Below are positions 1 through 8,548 of a DNA stretch of 64,000 nt, piece by piece (the first letter of the stretch is position 1; every line of letters begins with the position of its first letter). The notes beneath the pieces were generated by a model, which was not told the DNA's origin, did no database searches, and saw only the letters and a list, made by a program, of their open reading frames with translations. The DNA comes from WLND01 sp040398845. Its GTDB lineage: Bacteria > Actinomycetota > Actinomycetes > S36-B12. The stretch spans positions 43,481-107,480 of the forward strand of contig JBBATH010000014.1 in the NCBI GenBank assembly GCA_040398845.1, in the 5' to 3' direction. The position numbers and the translations under genes are program-made.

Positions 1-840
1 GTGCGACGCGTTGCGCGCCCGGTGGAGGAACTCGCCCACTCAGCTGAGGCGGTCGCGGCTGGTCATTATGAGGTGAGCGTTCCCTCGGTCACGTTCAGCG
101 CAGAATTCGTCCAGCTTTCCGGCTCATTCGCCCACATGTCCCAGCGGCTCGCGGAGACCGAGACTACGAGGACCCGGTTGTTCGCGGACCTCGCGCATGA
201 GCTTCGAACGCCGTTGGCCACGCTCGAGGCCTATATCGACGGGATGGAGGACGAGGTTCTCGCCCACGATGCGGCGTCCTGGGCGACGATGCGAGATCAG
301 GTCGACCGGCTTCGCCGACTCGCGACCGACCTGCGCGAGGTTGCTGCCGCCGAGGAGCATGCACTCGGACTGACGCTGAGCCGGCTCGACGGGCGCGGCG
401 TGGCGGAGGCCGCACTGTCAGCGGTCATGCCTCGGTTCCAAGCCAAGGGAGTGGCGCTCAGCCTTGACGCATGCCCCGAACCTGCGCGGATCCTTGGTGA
501 CGACATCAGGCTCCAGCAGGTTCTCGCGAACCTCCTAGACAATGCGCTTCGGCACACGCCGCCCGGGGGCGTGGTTGACGTCGCCGCGCTCGTGGCGGGT
601 GAATGCTTCGAGATCCGCGTGCGTGATTCGGGGGAGGGGATCCCGGCTGACCAGCTGACCTCGGTGTTCGAGCGATTCCATCGCGTCGACCCATCCCGAA
701 TGAGCGGCGATGGCGGTGGCAGTGGTCTGGGTCTGACGATCGCTCGCGCGATCGTGAGTGACCATGGGGGTTCGCTGACTGCGGCGAGTAACGGCCCGGG
801 GCGGGGAGCACTGCTGACGGTCATCATTCCCACCGTCTGA
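1..840 (+). CDS. Sensor histidine kinase, C-terminal part (5' end outside window)
   Basis: Cytoplasmic half of a two-component sensor kinase that autophosphorylates on His and passes phosphate to a response regulator, which would lie upstream. Visible: the end of a HAMP linker (about residues 5-28), a HisKA dimerisation domain with H-box ADLAHELRTPL (phospho-His about 66), N-box NLLDNALRHT (177-186), G1 box DSGEGI (209-214) and G2 box GGGSGLGL (238-245), so the HATPase_c domain is complete. The reading frame is open at base 1 and no transmembrane sensor segment is present, so the gene certainly starts upstream; the GTG at base 1 is not a real start. The signal sensed cannot be told. Confidence 0.93.
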   Translation: MRRVARPVEELAHSAEAVAAGHYEVSVPSVTFSAEFVQLSGSFAHMSQRLAETETTRTRLFADLAHELRTPLATLEAYIDGMEDEVLAHDAASWATMRDQVDRLRRLATDLREVAAAEEHALGLTLSRLDGRGVAEAALSAVMPRFQAKGVALSLDACPEPARILGDDIRLQQVLANLLDNALRHTPPGGVVDVAALVAGECFEIRVRDSGEGIPADQLTSVFERFHRVDPSRMSGDGGGSGLGLTIARAIVSDHGGSLTAASNGPGRGALLTVIIPTV

Positions 841-976
841 CTCGGTCGGGGCCTGCGTCGGCAGGTGAACGTGTTATCCCCACAGCACTCACGTGCGGGC
901 GGCATCCACAGGCTCGCTGGTCGAGGTGGCCTAAGTCGGTGCGAAAGCGGGAGGTTGTGCCGCAGGGGGTGAGGAC

Positions 977-1333
977 ATGCGACGCACAAGCGCGCTGGGT
1001 CAGTACGGCGAAGAGGTAGCGACACGACATCTCGAGGGCCTCGGTATCGCGGTCGTCGAGCGCAATTGGCGATGCTCAGAAGGTGAGATCGACATTGTTG
1101 CTCGCGAGGGTGCGACCCTCGTGCTCGTCGAGGTGAAGACAAGAAGCTCGCTCGCCTTCGGTCATCCAGCGGAGTCGATCACCCCTCGCAAACTCCGCCG
1201 CATGCGCCACCTCGCCTACCGATGGCTCGCTGAGCACGAGGTACACGCACCGTCGGTTCGACTCGATGTCATCTCAGTCCTTCAGAAGTTGTCGGGTGCT
1301 CCCGTGGTCGAGCATCTGCGTGGAGTTGAGTGA
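977..1333 (+). CDS. yraN: YraN family (UPF0102) endonuclease-fold protein
   Basis: A 118-residue protein with the YraN/UPF0102 signature of a restriction-endonuclease-like fold: GQYGEEVA near the N-terminus, then GEIDIVARE and VEVKTR, which carry the acidic and Lys residues of a PD-(D/E)xK-type site. The cellular role of the family is not settled. It begins the conserved actinobacterial block yraN-comM-dprA and its stop overlaps the start of comM, indicating translational coupling. The ATG at 977 is chosen because it gives the normal family length and N-terminus. Confidence 0.93.
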   Translation: MRRTSALGQYGEEVATRHLEGLGIAVVERNWRCSEGEIDIVAREGATLVLVEVKTRSSLAFGHPAESITPRKLRRMRHLAYRWLAEHEVHAPSVRLDVISVLQKLSGAPVVEHLRGVE

Positions 1334-2904
1334 TGAGCCTCGCCGAGGTGTGGGGGGTCGTCACAACCGGGATCGCCGGGGTCATGGTGAAGGTGGAGGT
1401 TGACGTGGCGCAGGGTCTCCCAAGTGTCGGGGTTGTTGGCCTCGCGGGGGCCTCGGTCACTGAGGCGCGTTGGCGTGCGCGCTCAGCCATCGGCAATATC
1501 GGCGCCACTTGGCCAGCAGCCCGCATCACCATCGGGCTTTCGCCGGCTGACCTTCCGAAGGGCGGCACCAGCCTTGACCTACCGATAGCCGTTGGCGTGC
1601 TGGCCGCGACGTCGCAGATTCCTCGTTCCTCCCTGCGAGATTCCACGTTCATCGGCGAACTTGGATTGGACGGTTCGGTGCGCGGGGTCGATGGCGCCCT
1701 CGCGGCCGCGATCGCGGCGCACCGGCACGGGGTTGGTTCGGTGTTCATTGCCCCCGCAAATGCTCGGCAAGTTCACGCCATTCCGGGGCTGAGGGTGCGA
1801 GTTATCCGCGACCTCGGTCAACTCATTGGCATCCTGCGAGGGACCGATGATGCCCCGGGCGGGCAGGGGGATTGGAGCGAGTGCACCGATGAGGGGGCGA
1901 ACCTCACATCTGGCCCCGGCGTCTCCTCAGTGGTTCAACACGAAGCCGATTTCAGCGAGATTCGCGGACATCCGTTCGCCCGGTTCGCCCTCGAAGTGGT
2001 GGCAGCGGGAGGGCATCACTGCTCAATGATTGGCCCACCAGGCGTCGGCAAGAGCATGCTCGCATCCAGGCTCCCCACCATCCTCCCCGATCTACCTCTT
2101 GACATTGCCCTTGAGGTCACGTCTCTCGCCTCGCTCTCTGGGCAGTGGCCCACTGAGCGGGGGATCGTGTATCGGCCGCTGCTTCAGGCACCGCACCACT
2201 CATCCTCATCCGCGGCGATTCTCGGCACTTCTCGCGGGAGGCAGGTGTTCCCAGGGGCGCTGAGCCTGGCACATCACGGCGTCCTCTTTCTCGACGAGGC
2301 GCCTGAGTTCAGCCGTCCGAGCCTTGAAGGCCTGCGGCAGCCAATGGAGTCCGGAGTGATCACCATCATGCGGGCGGCCGCCTCAGCGACGCTACCGGCC
2401 CGGTTCCAACTGGTCCTCGCCTCGAATCCTTGTCCGTGCGGCCTAGCCGTCGGTCGGGGTGATGCATGTACGTGTACAGCGATGGCCCGGCGCCGTTACG
2501 CCGAGCGAATTTCCGGGCCACTCCTCGACCGCATTGATGTGCGCATGACCGTGCCGAAGCCCTCGACCGCAGATCTGGCGAACCCGAAGCAGGAGGCGAG
2601 TGCTGAGATCCGCGCTCGAGTGCTCGAGGCCCGGTCGAGGGCGGAGCATCGATACCGAGGGGAGCCGTGGTCCCTTAACGGACATGTTCCTGGGGCAGCT
2701 CTCCGGCAGCGATGGCGTCCCACTGATGAAGCCGAAGCCTTGGTTCGATCGTTGGAGCGCTCCGCGGCCAGCCTGCGGGGTACCGACCGGATCCTTCGAA
2801 TCGCGTGGAGTGTTGCAGATCTCGCGGGCGCAGACCAACCGAGTGCAGAACATGTCGCGTCAGCAATGGTGCTGCGCGGGGGTCATCGTGGTGAGACGAC
2901 ATGA
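1330..2904 (+). CDS. comM: ComM/YifB-family Mg-chelatase-like AAA+ ATPase
   Basis: A 524-residue AAA+ protein of the YifB/ComM family; ComM in naturally competent bacteria is a helicase that promotes branch migration during integration of incoming DNA. Domains: N-terminal ChlI-like domain (about 1-170), Mg-chelatase AAA+ core with Walker A GPPGVGKS (235-242) and Walker B VLFLDE (318-323), the cysteine-rich NPCPCG with C380/C382 that is typical of the family, SGPLLDRIDV (395-404), and a C-terminal Mg_chelatase_C region. It overlaps yraN by four bases if GTG 1330 is used (ATG at 1333 is the alternative) and dprA by four bases, so all three are probably one operon. Confidence 0.95.
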   Translation: MMSLAEVWGVVTTGIAGVMVKVEVDVAQGLPSVGVVGLAGASVTEARWRARSAIGNIGATWPAARITIGLSPADLPKGGTSLDLPIAVGVLAATSQIPRSSLRDSTFIGELGLDGSVRGVDGALAAAIAAHRHGVGSVFIAPANARQVHAIPGLRVRVIRDLGQLIGILRGTDDAPGGQGDWSECTDEGANLTSGPGVSSVVQHEADFSEIRGHPFARFALEVVAAGGHHCSMIGPPGVGKSMLASRLPTILPDLPLDIALEVTSLASLSGQWPTERGIVYRPLLQAPHHSSSSAAILGTSRGRQVFPGALSLAHHGVLFLDEAPEFSRPSLEGLRQPMESGVITIMRAAASATLPARFQLVLASNPCPCGLAVGRGDACTCTAMARRRYAERISGPLLDRIDVRMTVPKPSTADLANPKQEASAEIRARVLEARSRAEHRYRGEPWSLNGHVPGAALRQRWRPTDEAEALVRSLERSAASLRGTDRILRIAWSVADLAGADQPSAEHVASAMVLRGGHRGETT

Positions 2905-4010
2905 GTGGCGGGAAGATCCAAGATGAGCGGGCGGCGCTCATCGCCCTCGCGCATGCCATCGAGCCGGGCGATGCCCGCATCGGTGCGCTCATCGACACGT
3001 TGGGTGCCGAGCAGGTGTGCGAACGACTGAGGTCAGGGCAGATCGGAGTGCCGGAGCGGTCATCGATGCAGGTCCGGCTCGCTCGGGTCGACGTCGACGC
3101 GGCTGTGGCATCGGCGCATGCAGTGGGTGCCCGCATCATCGATCGAACCGACCGAGAGTGGCCGAGTCAACTCGATGATCTCGGTGCCACCCGTCCGCTG
3201 GTGGTCTGGGCGCTTGGCGCCGCCAACCTTCGGCTGACCGCCTTGCGCTCAATCGCGGTGGTCGGGGCCCGTGCCGCGACTGCCTACGGGGAAGCAATTT
3301 GCCGTGACTGGTGCTCGGAGCTTGCGGAGCACTCATTTACCGTCGTCTCGGGGGGTGCCTACGGTATTGATGCCGCCGCACACCGCGCCACATTGTCGGC
3401 AGGGGGTATGACCATCTGCGTGCTTGCCAGCGGAGTTGACACCCCCTATCCACGTGCGCACGACGCACTCATCGCCCGCATCGCGGATGAGGGCCTTGTC
3501 ATCAGCGAATCCCCGCTGGGGCAGGAGGTGCGCCGTCAGCGCTTTCTCACCCGAAACCGATTGATCGCTGCGTTGACCCGGGCGACACTCGTCGTCGAGG
3601 CGGCTGTTCGATCCGGCACAACGTCGACCGCGAACGTTGCGATGTCCCTGAACCGGCCGGTAATGGCCGTGCCCGGACCAGTGAACTCGGTGATGTCGGG
3701 CGGCTGTCACAAGTTGATTCGCGACACTGACGCCCTGCTGGCGTCCAGGATCGAGGATGTGCTCGAGGTCATCGGCGAATTAGGAGAGTTCAGCTCGCCA
3801 GCTCAGGAACGAAGGTCGATCGATGACCTATCGCCAAGCCAGGCCCGCATCCTCGATGCGATACCCGCGAGGGGTTCGATTGGAATGAATGATCTCGTGA
3901 TTGATTCCGGGTTCGGTGCCGCTGACGTCTCGGGAGCGCTCGCCGTGCTCATGCTCCGAGGATTCACAGTCGAGGGCCCCAGCGGCTGGCGGCTCGCCGG
4001 GCGCGCCTGA
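2901..4010 (+). CDS. dprA: DNA-processing protein DprA
   Basis: DprA binds incoming single-stranded DNA and loads RecA; in non-competent actinomycetes the role is less clear. The 369-residue protein has an N-terminal SAM-like region, a Rossmann-like core with IAVVGAR (118-124) and SGGAYGIDAAAH (150-161), RFLTRNRLIA (214-223) and VVEAAVRSGT (231-240), and a C-terminal winged-helix (about 305-369). It starts by ATGA overlap with comM. The stop is 35 bp before xerC. Length and motifs are complete. Confidence 0.95.
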   Translation: MSGGKIQDERAALIALAHAIEPGDARIGALIDTLGAEQVCERLRSGQIGVPERSSMQVRLARVDVDAAVASAHAVGARIIDRTDREWPSQLDDLGATRPLVVWALGAANLRLTALRSIAVVGARAATAYGEAICRDWCSELAEHSFTVVSGGAYGIDAAAHRATLSAGGMTICVLASGVDTPYPRAHDALIARIADEGLVISESPLGQEVRRQRFLTRNRLIAALTRATLVVEAAVRSGTTSTANVAMSLNRPVMAVPGPVNSVMSGGCHKLIRDTDALLASRIEDVLEVIGELGEFSSPAQERRSIDDLSPSQARILDAIPARGSIGMNDLVIDSGFGAADVSGALAVLMLRGFTVEGPSGWRLAGRA

Positions 4011-4045
4011 GCTACGTATGCGCTCGTCCTTGCCACGATGGGGGG

Positions 4046-4981
4046 ATGGAGTTGGTGCCGAGCGAATTGCCTGGGGACCTCGGCGAGGCCCTCGGTGCAT
4101 TCGAGGTCCATCTGCGTGACGAGCGGAACCGCAGCGAGCACACTGTGCGGGCCTATCTCGGCGATATCCGTTCCCTTCTCGCGTTCGCCGCAATGAGGGG
4201 TTGTGAGGTTCCCTCCGGGATCACCCTCGCGGATTTGCGGGCGTGGCTCGCAGCCTTGCATGGCGCCGGTCGGTCTCGAGCGAGTGTCGCACGTCGCGCT
4301 GCGTCGGCGAGGGCATTCACCGCATGGTGCCTGCGTAGGGGACTAGTGCCTCATGATCCGGGGCTGCGGCTTGCGAGTCCGCGGGTCTCAACGCGACTCC
4401 CGACAGTCCTCGATGCGCAACAGGCGGTGCGGGTCATGGACGTTGCTGCGATCCAAGCGGACGACGGCGACCCAGTTGCGCAGCGCGACCGGTCGATCAT
4501 CGAGTTGCTCTATGCGACGGGTATCCGTGTTGGAGAACTGTGCGCCATGGACCTAGGGGATCTTGATCTCGAGTCCCGAACCGTGCGAGTGATCGGCAAG
4601 GGGAACAAGGAGCGGGTAGTCCCATTCGGGGTGCCTGCGGCCACTGCAACTCGTGCGTGGCTCGAGGTTCGTGATCGGCTGGCCGCTTCTGGGCAGGCGT
4701 TGTACGTGGGGAGCAGGGGCGGACGCATCGACCAGCGTGCTGTGCGGACCATTGTCGACCGGCTCACCCGTGACGCAGGCGGGCCTCGACTTGCTCCTCA
4801 TGGGCTTCGGCATACCGCCGCCACCCATGTCCTTGAGGGAGGGGCCGACCTTCGCGCTGTCCAAGAATTGCTCGGGCACGCATCGTTGGACACGACACAG
4901 CGCTACACCCACGTGTCGGTGGAGCGACTGCGGGCCACGTTCGTGCAGGCACACCCGCGATCGGAGCTACCGCCAGCTTGA
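4046..4981 (+). CDS. xerC: Tyrosine site-specific recombinase XerC
   Basis: Recombinase that resolves chromosome dimers at dif. At 311 residues it has the XerC/D layout: SAM-like N-terminal core-binding domain (about 10-105) and catalytic domain with the full set R161 (ATGIRVGEL), K185 (GKGNKER), H252-x-x-R255 (HGLRH), H278 (LLGHASL) and Y287 (TQRYTHV). Its place after dprA is the core position of xerC in actinobacteria, so it is not an island integrase. The last 218 bases are overlapped on the other strand by the M23 peptidase frame; the essential Tyr lies inside that overlap. Confidence 0.94.
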   Translation: MELVPSELPGDLGEALGAFEVHLRDERNRSEHTVRAYLGDIRSLLAFAAMRGCEVPSGITLADLRAWLAALHGAGRSRASVARRAASARAFTAWCLRRGLVPHDPGLRLASPRVSTRLPTVLDAQQAVRVMDVAAIQADDGDPVAQRDRSIIELLYATGIRVGELCAMDLGDLDLESRTVRVIGKGNKERVVPFGVPAATATRAWLEVRDRLAASGQALYVGSRGGRIDQRAVRTIVDRLTRDAGGPRLAPHGLRHTAATHVLEGGADLRAVQELLGHASLDTTQRYTHVSVERLRATFVQAHPRSELPPA

Positions 4982-5450
4982 TGATCGGCTTGAGGATTGC
5001 CGATCGTCGGGGCAGGACACTCAGGGGATCGACATAGCCATCGCGTCCGCGTAGACCAAGGTGCAGGCAGTGCCCGTAACAGTGGCCTCCGGCTCCCTCT
5101 CGAATCCCCTTCTCTTGTTGGGTGAGAGGCCCGGCGAGATATCCGATCGCTTCGCCTGCGGTAACGGTGTCGCCGATTTGCACGGTTGGCTTGACCGGCT
5201 GGTAGGTCGATCGGAGTCCGGTTCCAGGATGTTCGATTGCGATCACGGGGGTTCCGACCACGGTGCCGACGAAGGCCACTCGCCCGCCACCGATGGACCG
5301 AATGATGCCTCCTGGGAGCACCTCGAGGTCGATGCCTCGATGGCCTGCGCTCCATACGTGTTCGGGCATGTCGAACCTCTCCGTGATTCGGACGGGGGTT
5401 ACCGGCCACGACCACAGACCGGCGACGATGAGGATGAAGATCCAAGGCAT
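4764..5450 (-). CDS. M23 (LytM-type) peptidoglycan endopeptidase, with antisense C-terminal tail
   Basis: Secreted or membrane-anchored peptidase-like protein. A hydrophobic N-terminus (PWIFILIVAGLWSWPV) acts as signal or anchor, followed by a lysostaphin-type domain with HRGID (H37, D41) and CLHLGLR (H130). The usual H-x-H has Cys at the first position, with His127 nearby; from memory this CLH form is seen in actinobacterial members at this locus. The domain ends near residue 150 (VDPLSVL). The frame then continues for about 72 residues antisense to xerC. A one-base shift would give a stop near 4970, so either the tail is a real overlap or there is a sequence error. ATG 5450 is chosen so that the protein starts at the hydrophobic segment; TTG 5471 is possible. 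Confidence 0.78.
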   Translation of the reverse strand: MPWIFILIVAGLWSWPVTPVRITERFDMPEHVWSAGHRGIDLEVLPGGIIRSIGGGRVAFVGTVVGTPVIAIEHPGTGLRSTYQPVKPTVQIGDTVTAGEAIGYLAGPLTQQEKGIREGAGGHCYGHCLHLGLRGRDGYVDPLSVLPRRSAILKPIIKLAVAPIAGVPARTWPAVAPPTRGCSAVSCPTMRARAILGQREGRPLPQGHGWRRYAEAHEEQVEARLRHG

Positions 5451-5865
5451 GACGGAAGCCTCGGCGTTCAACGTGGGGCTCGCTTGCCTCCAGAGGATCG
5501 CGGTGCATGGCGCCCGAGCGAAGACTGCTCTGTGGAGGACGCTCCTGCGGGATGGGAGAACCTCCGCAGCACCTGGTGAATTGCATGACTACAGACCGTC
5601 TAGACTTCATACACCCTCGTCAACTGACGGGGGAATTCGCACGCACCTTTGCCGGCAGGACTCTTCACCGGGCAGGAGCATGGTCGCTCGCACACGCGAG
5701 CGTGTGCTCGTGTCCCACCTGAGAAGTCGAGCCGAGCTCGGGTTCGCACGGTCCCGCCTTGGCGGGCGCGGGCCCGGAGGAGCGTCAGGGGCATCGGCCA
5801 ACCGGCCCGGTGCCAACGAACCTGCGCGCGCCGGCACGTCGGCGCGCCTTAAAGGAGACATCACC
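5451..5865 (+). promoter_or_regulatory. Noncoding 5' region and leader of rpsB
   Basis: About 415 bp between the divergent M23 gene and rpsB hold no credible gene. The stretch must contain the rpsB promoter, but no -35/-10 pair is convincing by eye. Two perfect inverted repeats lie in the rpsB direction: GCACACGC/GCGTGTGC (5690-5707) and GCGCGCCG/CGGCGCGC (5826-5847). A strong ribosome binding site AAAGGAGA (5851-5858) follows, eight bases before the ATG. Ribosomal protein S2 controls its own mRNA in some bacteria, so a structured leader is plausible, but that is inference. Confidence 0.45.
5826..5847 (+). promoter_or_regulatory. GC-rich hairpin immediately upstream of the rpsB ribosome binding site
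   Basis: Perfect 8-bp stem GCGCGCCG/CGGCGCGC with loop GCACGT, ending four bases before the AAAGGAGA Shine-Dalgarno of rpsB. There is no U-run, so it is not an ordinary intrinsic terminator; a translational or attenuation element in the leader is the more natural reading. Confidence 0.4.
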
Positions 5866-6723
5866 ATGGCCGTTGTCACTATGCGCCAGCTGCTCGAAAG
5901 CGGTGTCCACTTTGGTCACCAGACCCGTCGCTGGAACCCCAAGATGAAGCGCTTCATCATCACCGAGCGCAATGGCATCTACATCATCGATCTCCAGCAG
6001 TCGCTGTCCTACATCGATCAGGCGTATGAGTACGTCAAGGAGACCGTCGCCCACGGCGGCTCGATCATGTTCGTCGGCACCAAGAAGCAGGGTCAGGAGG
6101 CCATCGCCGATCAGGCGACCCGCGTCGGGATGCCCTACGTCAATCAGCGTTGGCTCGGCGGGATGCTCACGAACTTTTCCACCGTCTTCAAGCGCCTTCA
6201 GCGGATGAAGGAGCTTGAGGTCATTGACTTCAATGATGTCGCCGGATCGGGGTTGACGAAGAAGGAGCTTCTCGTTCTGCGTCGCGAGAAGGACAAGCTT
6301 GAGAAGACCCTCGGTGGAATCCGCGACATGTCGAAGATCCCGAGTGCCATCTGGGTCGTCGACACGAAGAAGGAGCACATCGCCGTCGGCGAGGCTCGTA
6401 AGCTCGGCATCCCCGTTATTGCGGTCCTCGACACGAACTGCGATCCGGACGAGGTTGACTTCCCGATCCCGGGCAACGACGATGCCATTCGTTCCGTGGC
6501 ACTGCTCACCCGCGTCATTGCCGACGCGGTGGCGGAGGGCCTCATGGCCCGCGCGAGTCGGGCTGCGGGGGGCGCCGCTGCACCTGAGCCTCTAGCTGAG
6601 TGGGAGCGCGAGATGCTCGCCGGGTCTGCTGAGGCGGCTGCCGCTGTCGAGGGCTCGGTTGTCGAAGTCCCCGTCGTCGAGGAGATCGTCGTCGAGGAGA
6701 CTGTTAGTCCATCTGAGGCCTGA
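5866..6723 (+). CDS. rpsB: 30S ribosomal protein S2
   Basis: Structural protein of the small subunit. The 285-residue product starts MAVVTMRQLLESGVHFGHQ and contains RRWNPKMKRFI, FVGTKKQ and NQRWLGGMLTNF, all standard S2 signatures. The C-terminus (about 250-285) is an acidic Glu/Val-rich tail, as is common in actinobacterial S2. The frame is open far upstream, but the ATG at 5866 is fixed by AAAGGAGA eight bases before it and by family alignment. tsf follows after 75 bp, which includes a GC-rich inverted repeat. Confidence 0.97.
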   Translation: MAVVTMRQLLESGVHFGHQTRRWNPKMKRFIITERNGIYIIDLQQSLSYIDQAYEYVKETVAHGGSIMFVGTKKQGQEAIADQATRVGMPYVNQRWLGGMLTNFSTVFKRLQRMKELEVIDFNDVAGSGLTKKELLVLRREKDKLEKTLGGIRDMSKIPSAIWVVDTKKEHIAVGEARKLGIPVIAVLDTNCDPDEVDFPIPGNDDAIRSVALLTRVIADAVAEGLMARASRAAGGAAAPEPLAEWEREMLAGSAEAAAAVEGSVVEVPVVEEIVVEETVSPSEA

Positions 6724-6798
6724 GCGCGGTGCCTGGAGCCGGGTTCTCCGGCGCCGGGCGTGCGTAACCCGTCCAACAACTGACCAACAAAGGATCGA

Positions 6799-7620
6799 AT
6801 GACGATGGCAAACATCACTGCCGCCGAAGTAAAGAAGCTGCGGGACCTCACCGCCGCCGGAATGATGGAATGCAAGCGGGCACTGGAAGAGACCGACGGT
6901 GATTTCGACAAGGCCGTGGAGCATCTGCGAATCTCAGGGGCCGCTAAGGCAGCCAAGCGGGGTGCGGAGCGGGAGACCTCTAATGGCCTCGTTGCCACCT
7001 CGGGCAATGCGCTCGTGGAGCTGCTCTGCGAGACAGACTTCGTTGCCAAGAGCGCGGAGTTCCTTGCCCTAGCTGATGCGATTGCGCAGACCGCGAATGA
7101 CGGGCAACTGGGTGACCCTGCTGCACTTGGTGCCGCAGGACTCCCGGATGGCCGAACCGTTGATGCTGCCGTCGCTGAAATGGGCGGAGTGATCGGTGAG
7201 AAGATCGAACTCGGGCGAGTTGCGGTCCTTCCCACTCCGGTTGCCCTCTACATGCACCGTCGTGCTTCGGATCTTCCACCTCAGGTAGGCGTGATGGTGG
7301 CCTACTCCGGCGCCGAGGATGCCGCGCGCGCTGCGGCAATGCAGATCGCCGCAATGCGCCCGCTCTACCTCACTCGTGAGGATGTCCCGGCTGATGTCGT
7401 CGAGAATGAGCGACGCATCGCCGAGGCGACAGCCAAGGAGGAGGGCAAGCCGGAGGCAGCGCTGCCGAAGATTGTTGAGGGCCGCGTCAACGGCTTCTTC
7501 AAGGACAGCGTCCTTCTCGAGCAGTCGAGTGTCTCTGACAGCAAGAAGACCGTGGCCCAGGTGCTCAAGGACGCAGGCACCGAGGTGACCGCGTTCGCTC
7601 GTTTTGAGGCTGGCCACTAG
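6799..7620 (+). CDS. tsf: Elongation factor Ts
   Basis: Guanine nucleotide exchange factor for EF-Tu. The 273-residue protein has the N-terminal UBA-like domain (ITAAEVKKLRDLTAAGMM), the TDFVAKS motif (79-85) that contacts EF-Tu, and a full dimerisation/core region to the end. Start is ATG 6799 or ATG 6805 (MANITA, the form most relatives use); AAAGGA at 6789-6794 suits either. It is the normal partner of rpsB. Confidence 0.97.
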   Translation: MTMANITAAEVKKLRDLTAAGMMECKRALEETDGDFDKAVEHLRISGAAKAAKRGAERETSNGLVATSGNALVELLCETDFVAKSAEFLALADAIAQTANDGQLGDPAALGAAGLPDGRTVDAAVAEMGGVIGEKIELGRVAVLPTPVALYMHRRASDLPPQVGVMVAYSGAEDAARAAAMQIAAMRPLYLTREDVPADVVENERRIAEATAKEEGKPEAALPKIVEGRVNGFFKDSVLLEQSSVSDSKKTVAQVLKDAGTEVTAFARFEAGH

Positions 7621-7700
7621 TACGAAAGTGAACTCGGTACAGTGCCGTAACGGTGGTGATCGTTGCGAGTCCAGCAAATCGTTCGTGAAGGGAGGGGCGC

Positions 7701-8489
7701 ATGACTCCAAGCAAGCCGATCGGAGCCGTGCAGCCCTCCCTTGACGGAACCATCGATAGGTGGCCGCAGGCACCGGAGGGTGGCTGGCGTCGGGTGTTGC
7801 TCAAGCTTTCGGGCGAGGCGTTCGCTGGCAGCGGGCAACTCGGCGTCGATCCCGATGTTGTGTCGGGTATCGCGGGCCAGATTGCCGATGTTCTCCGGAC
7901 GGGAGTGGAGGTCGCCGTCGTCATTGGAGGCGGCAATTACTTCCGCGGGGCCCAGTTGGCCGAGCGTGGCATCGACAGAGCCCGCGCCGACTACATGGGC
8001 ATGCTTGGTACGGTGATGAACTGTCTGGCCCTCCAAGACTTCTGCGAGAAGGCCGGGATTGACACCCGAGTGCAGACGGCGATCGCGATGGGTCAGGTGG
8101 CTGAGCCCTACGTTCCCAGACGCGCCATCCGCCACCTCGAAAAAGGTCGCGTCGTCATCTTCGGGGCAGGCCTCGGCCAGCCCTACTTCTCCACGGACAC
8201 CACTGCTGCGCAACGAGCCCTCGAGGTCGGGGCGGAGGTCGTGCTCATGGCGAAGGGGGTCGATGGCGTGTACGACGATGACCCGCGCACGAATCCCGCT
8301 GCTAAACGGTTTCGAAACCTCACCCATGACGAGGTACTGAGCCGCAATCTCAAGGTGGCCGACGCTACGGCAATCAGCCTGTGTCGTGACAACCACCTGC
8401 CGATCGAAGTGTTCAATCTCCTCGTAGACGGGAACATCGCAAGGGCCGTCCGGGGAGAGACAATCGGCACCCTCATTTCAACCGAATAG
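7701..8489 (+). CDS. pyrH: UMP kinase
   Basis: Hexameric kinase that phosphorylates UMP in pyrimidine nucleotide synthesis. The amino-acid-kinase fold is shown by VLLKLSGEAF (32-41), GGGNYFRG (76-83), GLGQPYFSTDT and MAKGVDGVYDDDPRTNP. The product is 262 residues, about 25 longer at the N-terminus than many family members, but the ATG at 7701 has a strong GGGAGGGG site. frr follows closely. Nothing essential is missing. Confidence 0.96.
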   Translation: MTPSKPIGAVQPSLDGTIDRWPQAPEGGWRRVLLKLSGEAFAGSGQLGVDPDVVSGIAGQIADVLRTGVEVAVVIGGGNYFRGAQLAERGIDRARADYMGMLGTVMNCLALQDFCEKAGIDTRVQTAIAMGQVAEPYVPRRAIRHLEKGRVVIFGAGLGQPYFSTDTTAAQRALEVGAEVVLMAKGVDGVYDDDPRTNPAAKRFRNLTHDEVLSRNLKVADATAISLCRDNHLPIEVFNLLVDGNIARAVRGETIGTLISTE

Positions 8490-8548
8490 CCATGCCGCCC
8501 GCCGAGGTCAAAGCCCGGAGACGTCGGCCATCACCTAAGGAGTCCACC

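Noticed and set aside
874..910. DnaA-box-like sequences TTATCCCCACA (874-884) and GCATCCACA (902-910)
   Set aside because: Only two imperfect matches, no AT-rich unwinding region and no dnaA/dnaN/gyr neighbours; chance similarity in a short gap.
4046..4981. XerC as the integrase of a mobile island
   Set aside because: It lies in its usual core position after dprA, outside the catabolic section, and no att-like repeats were seen.
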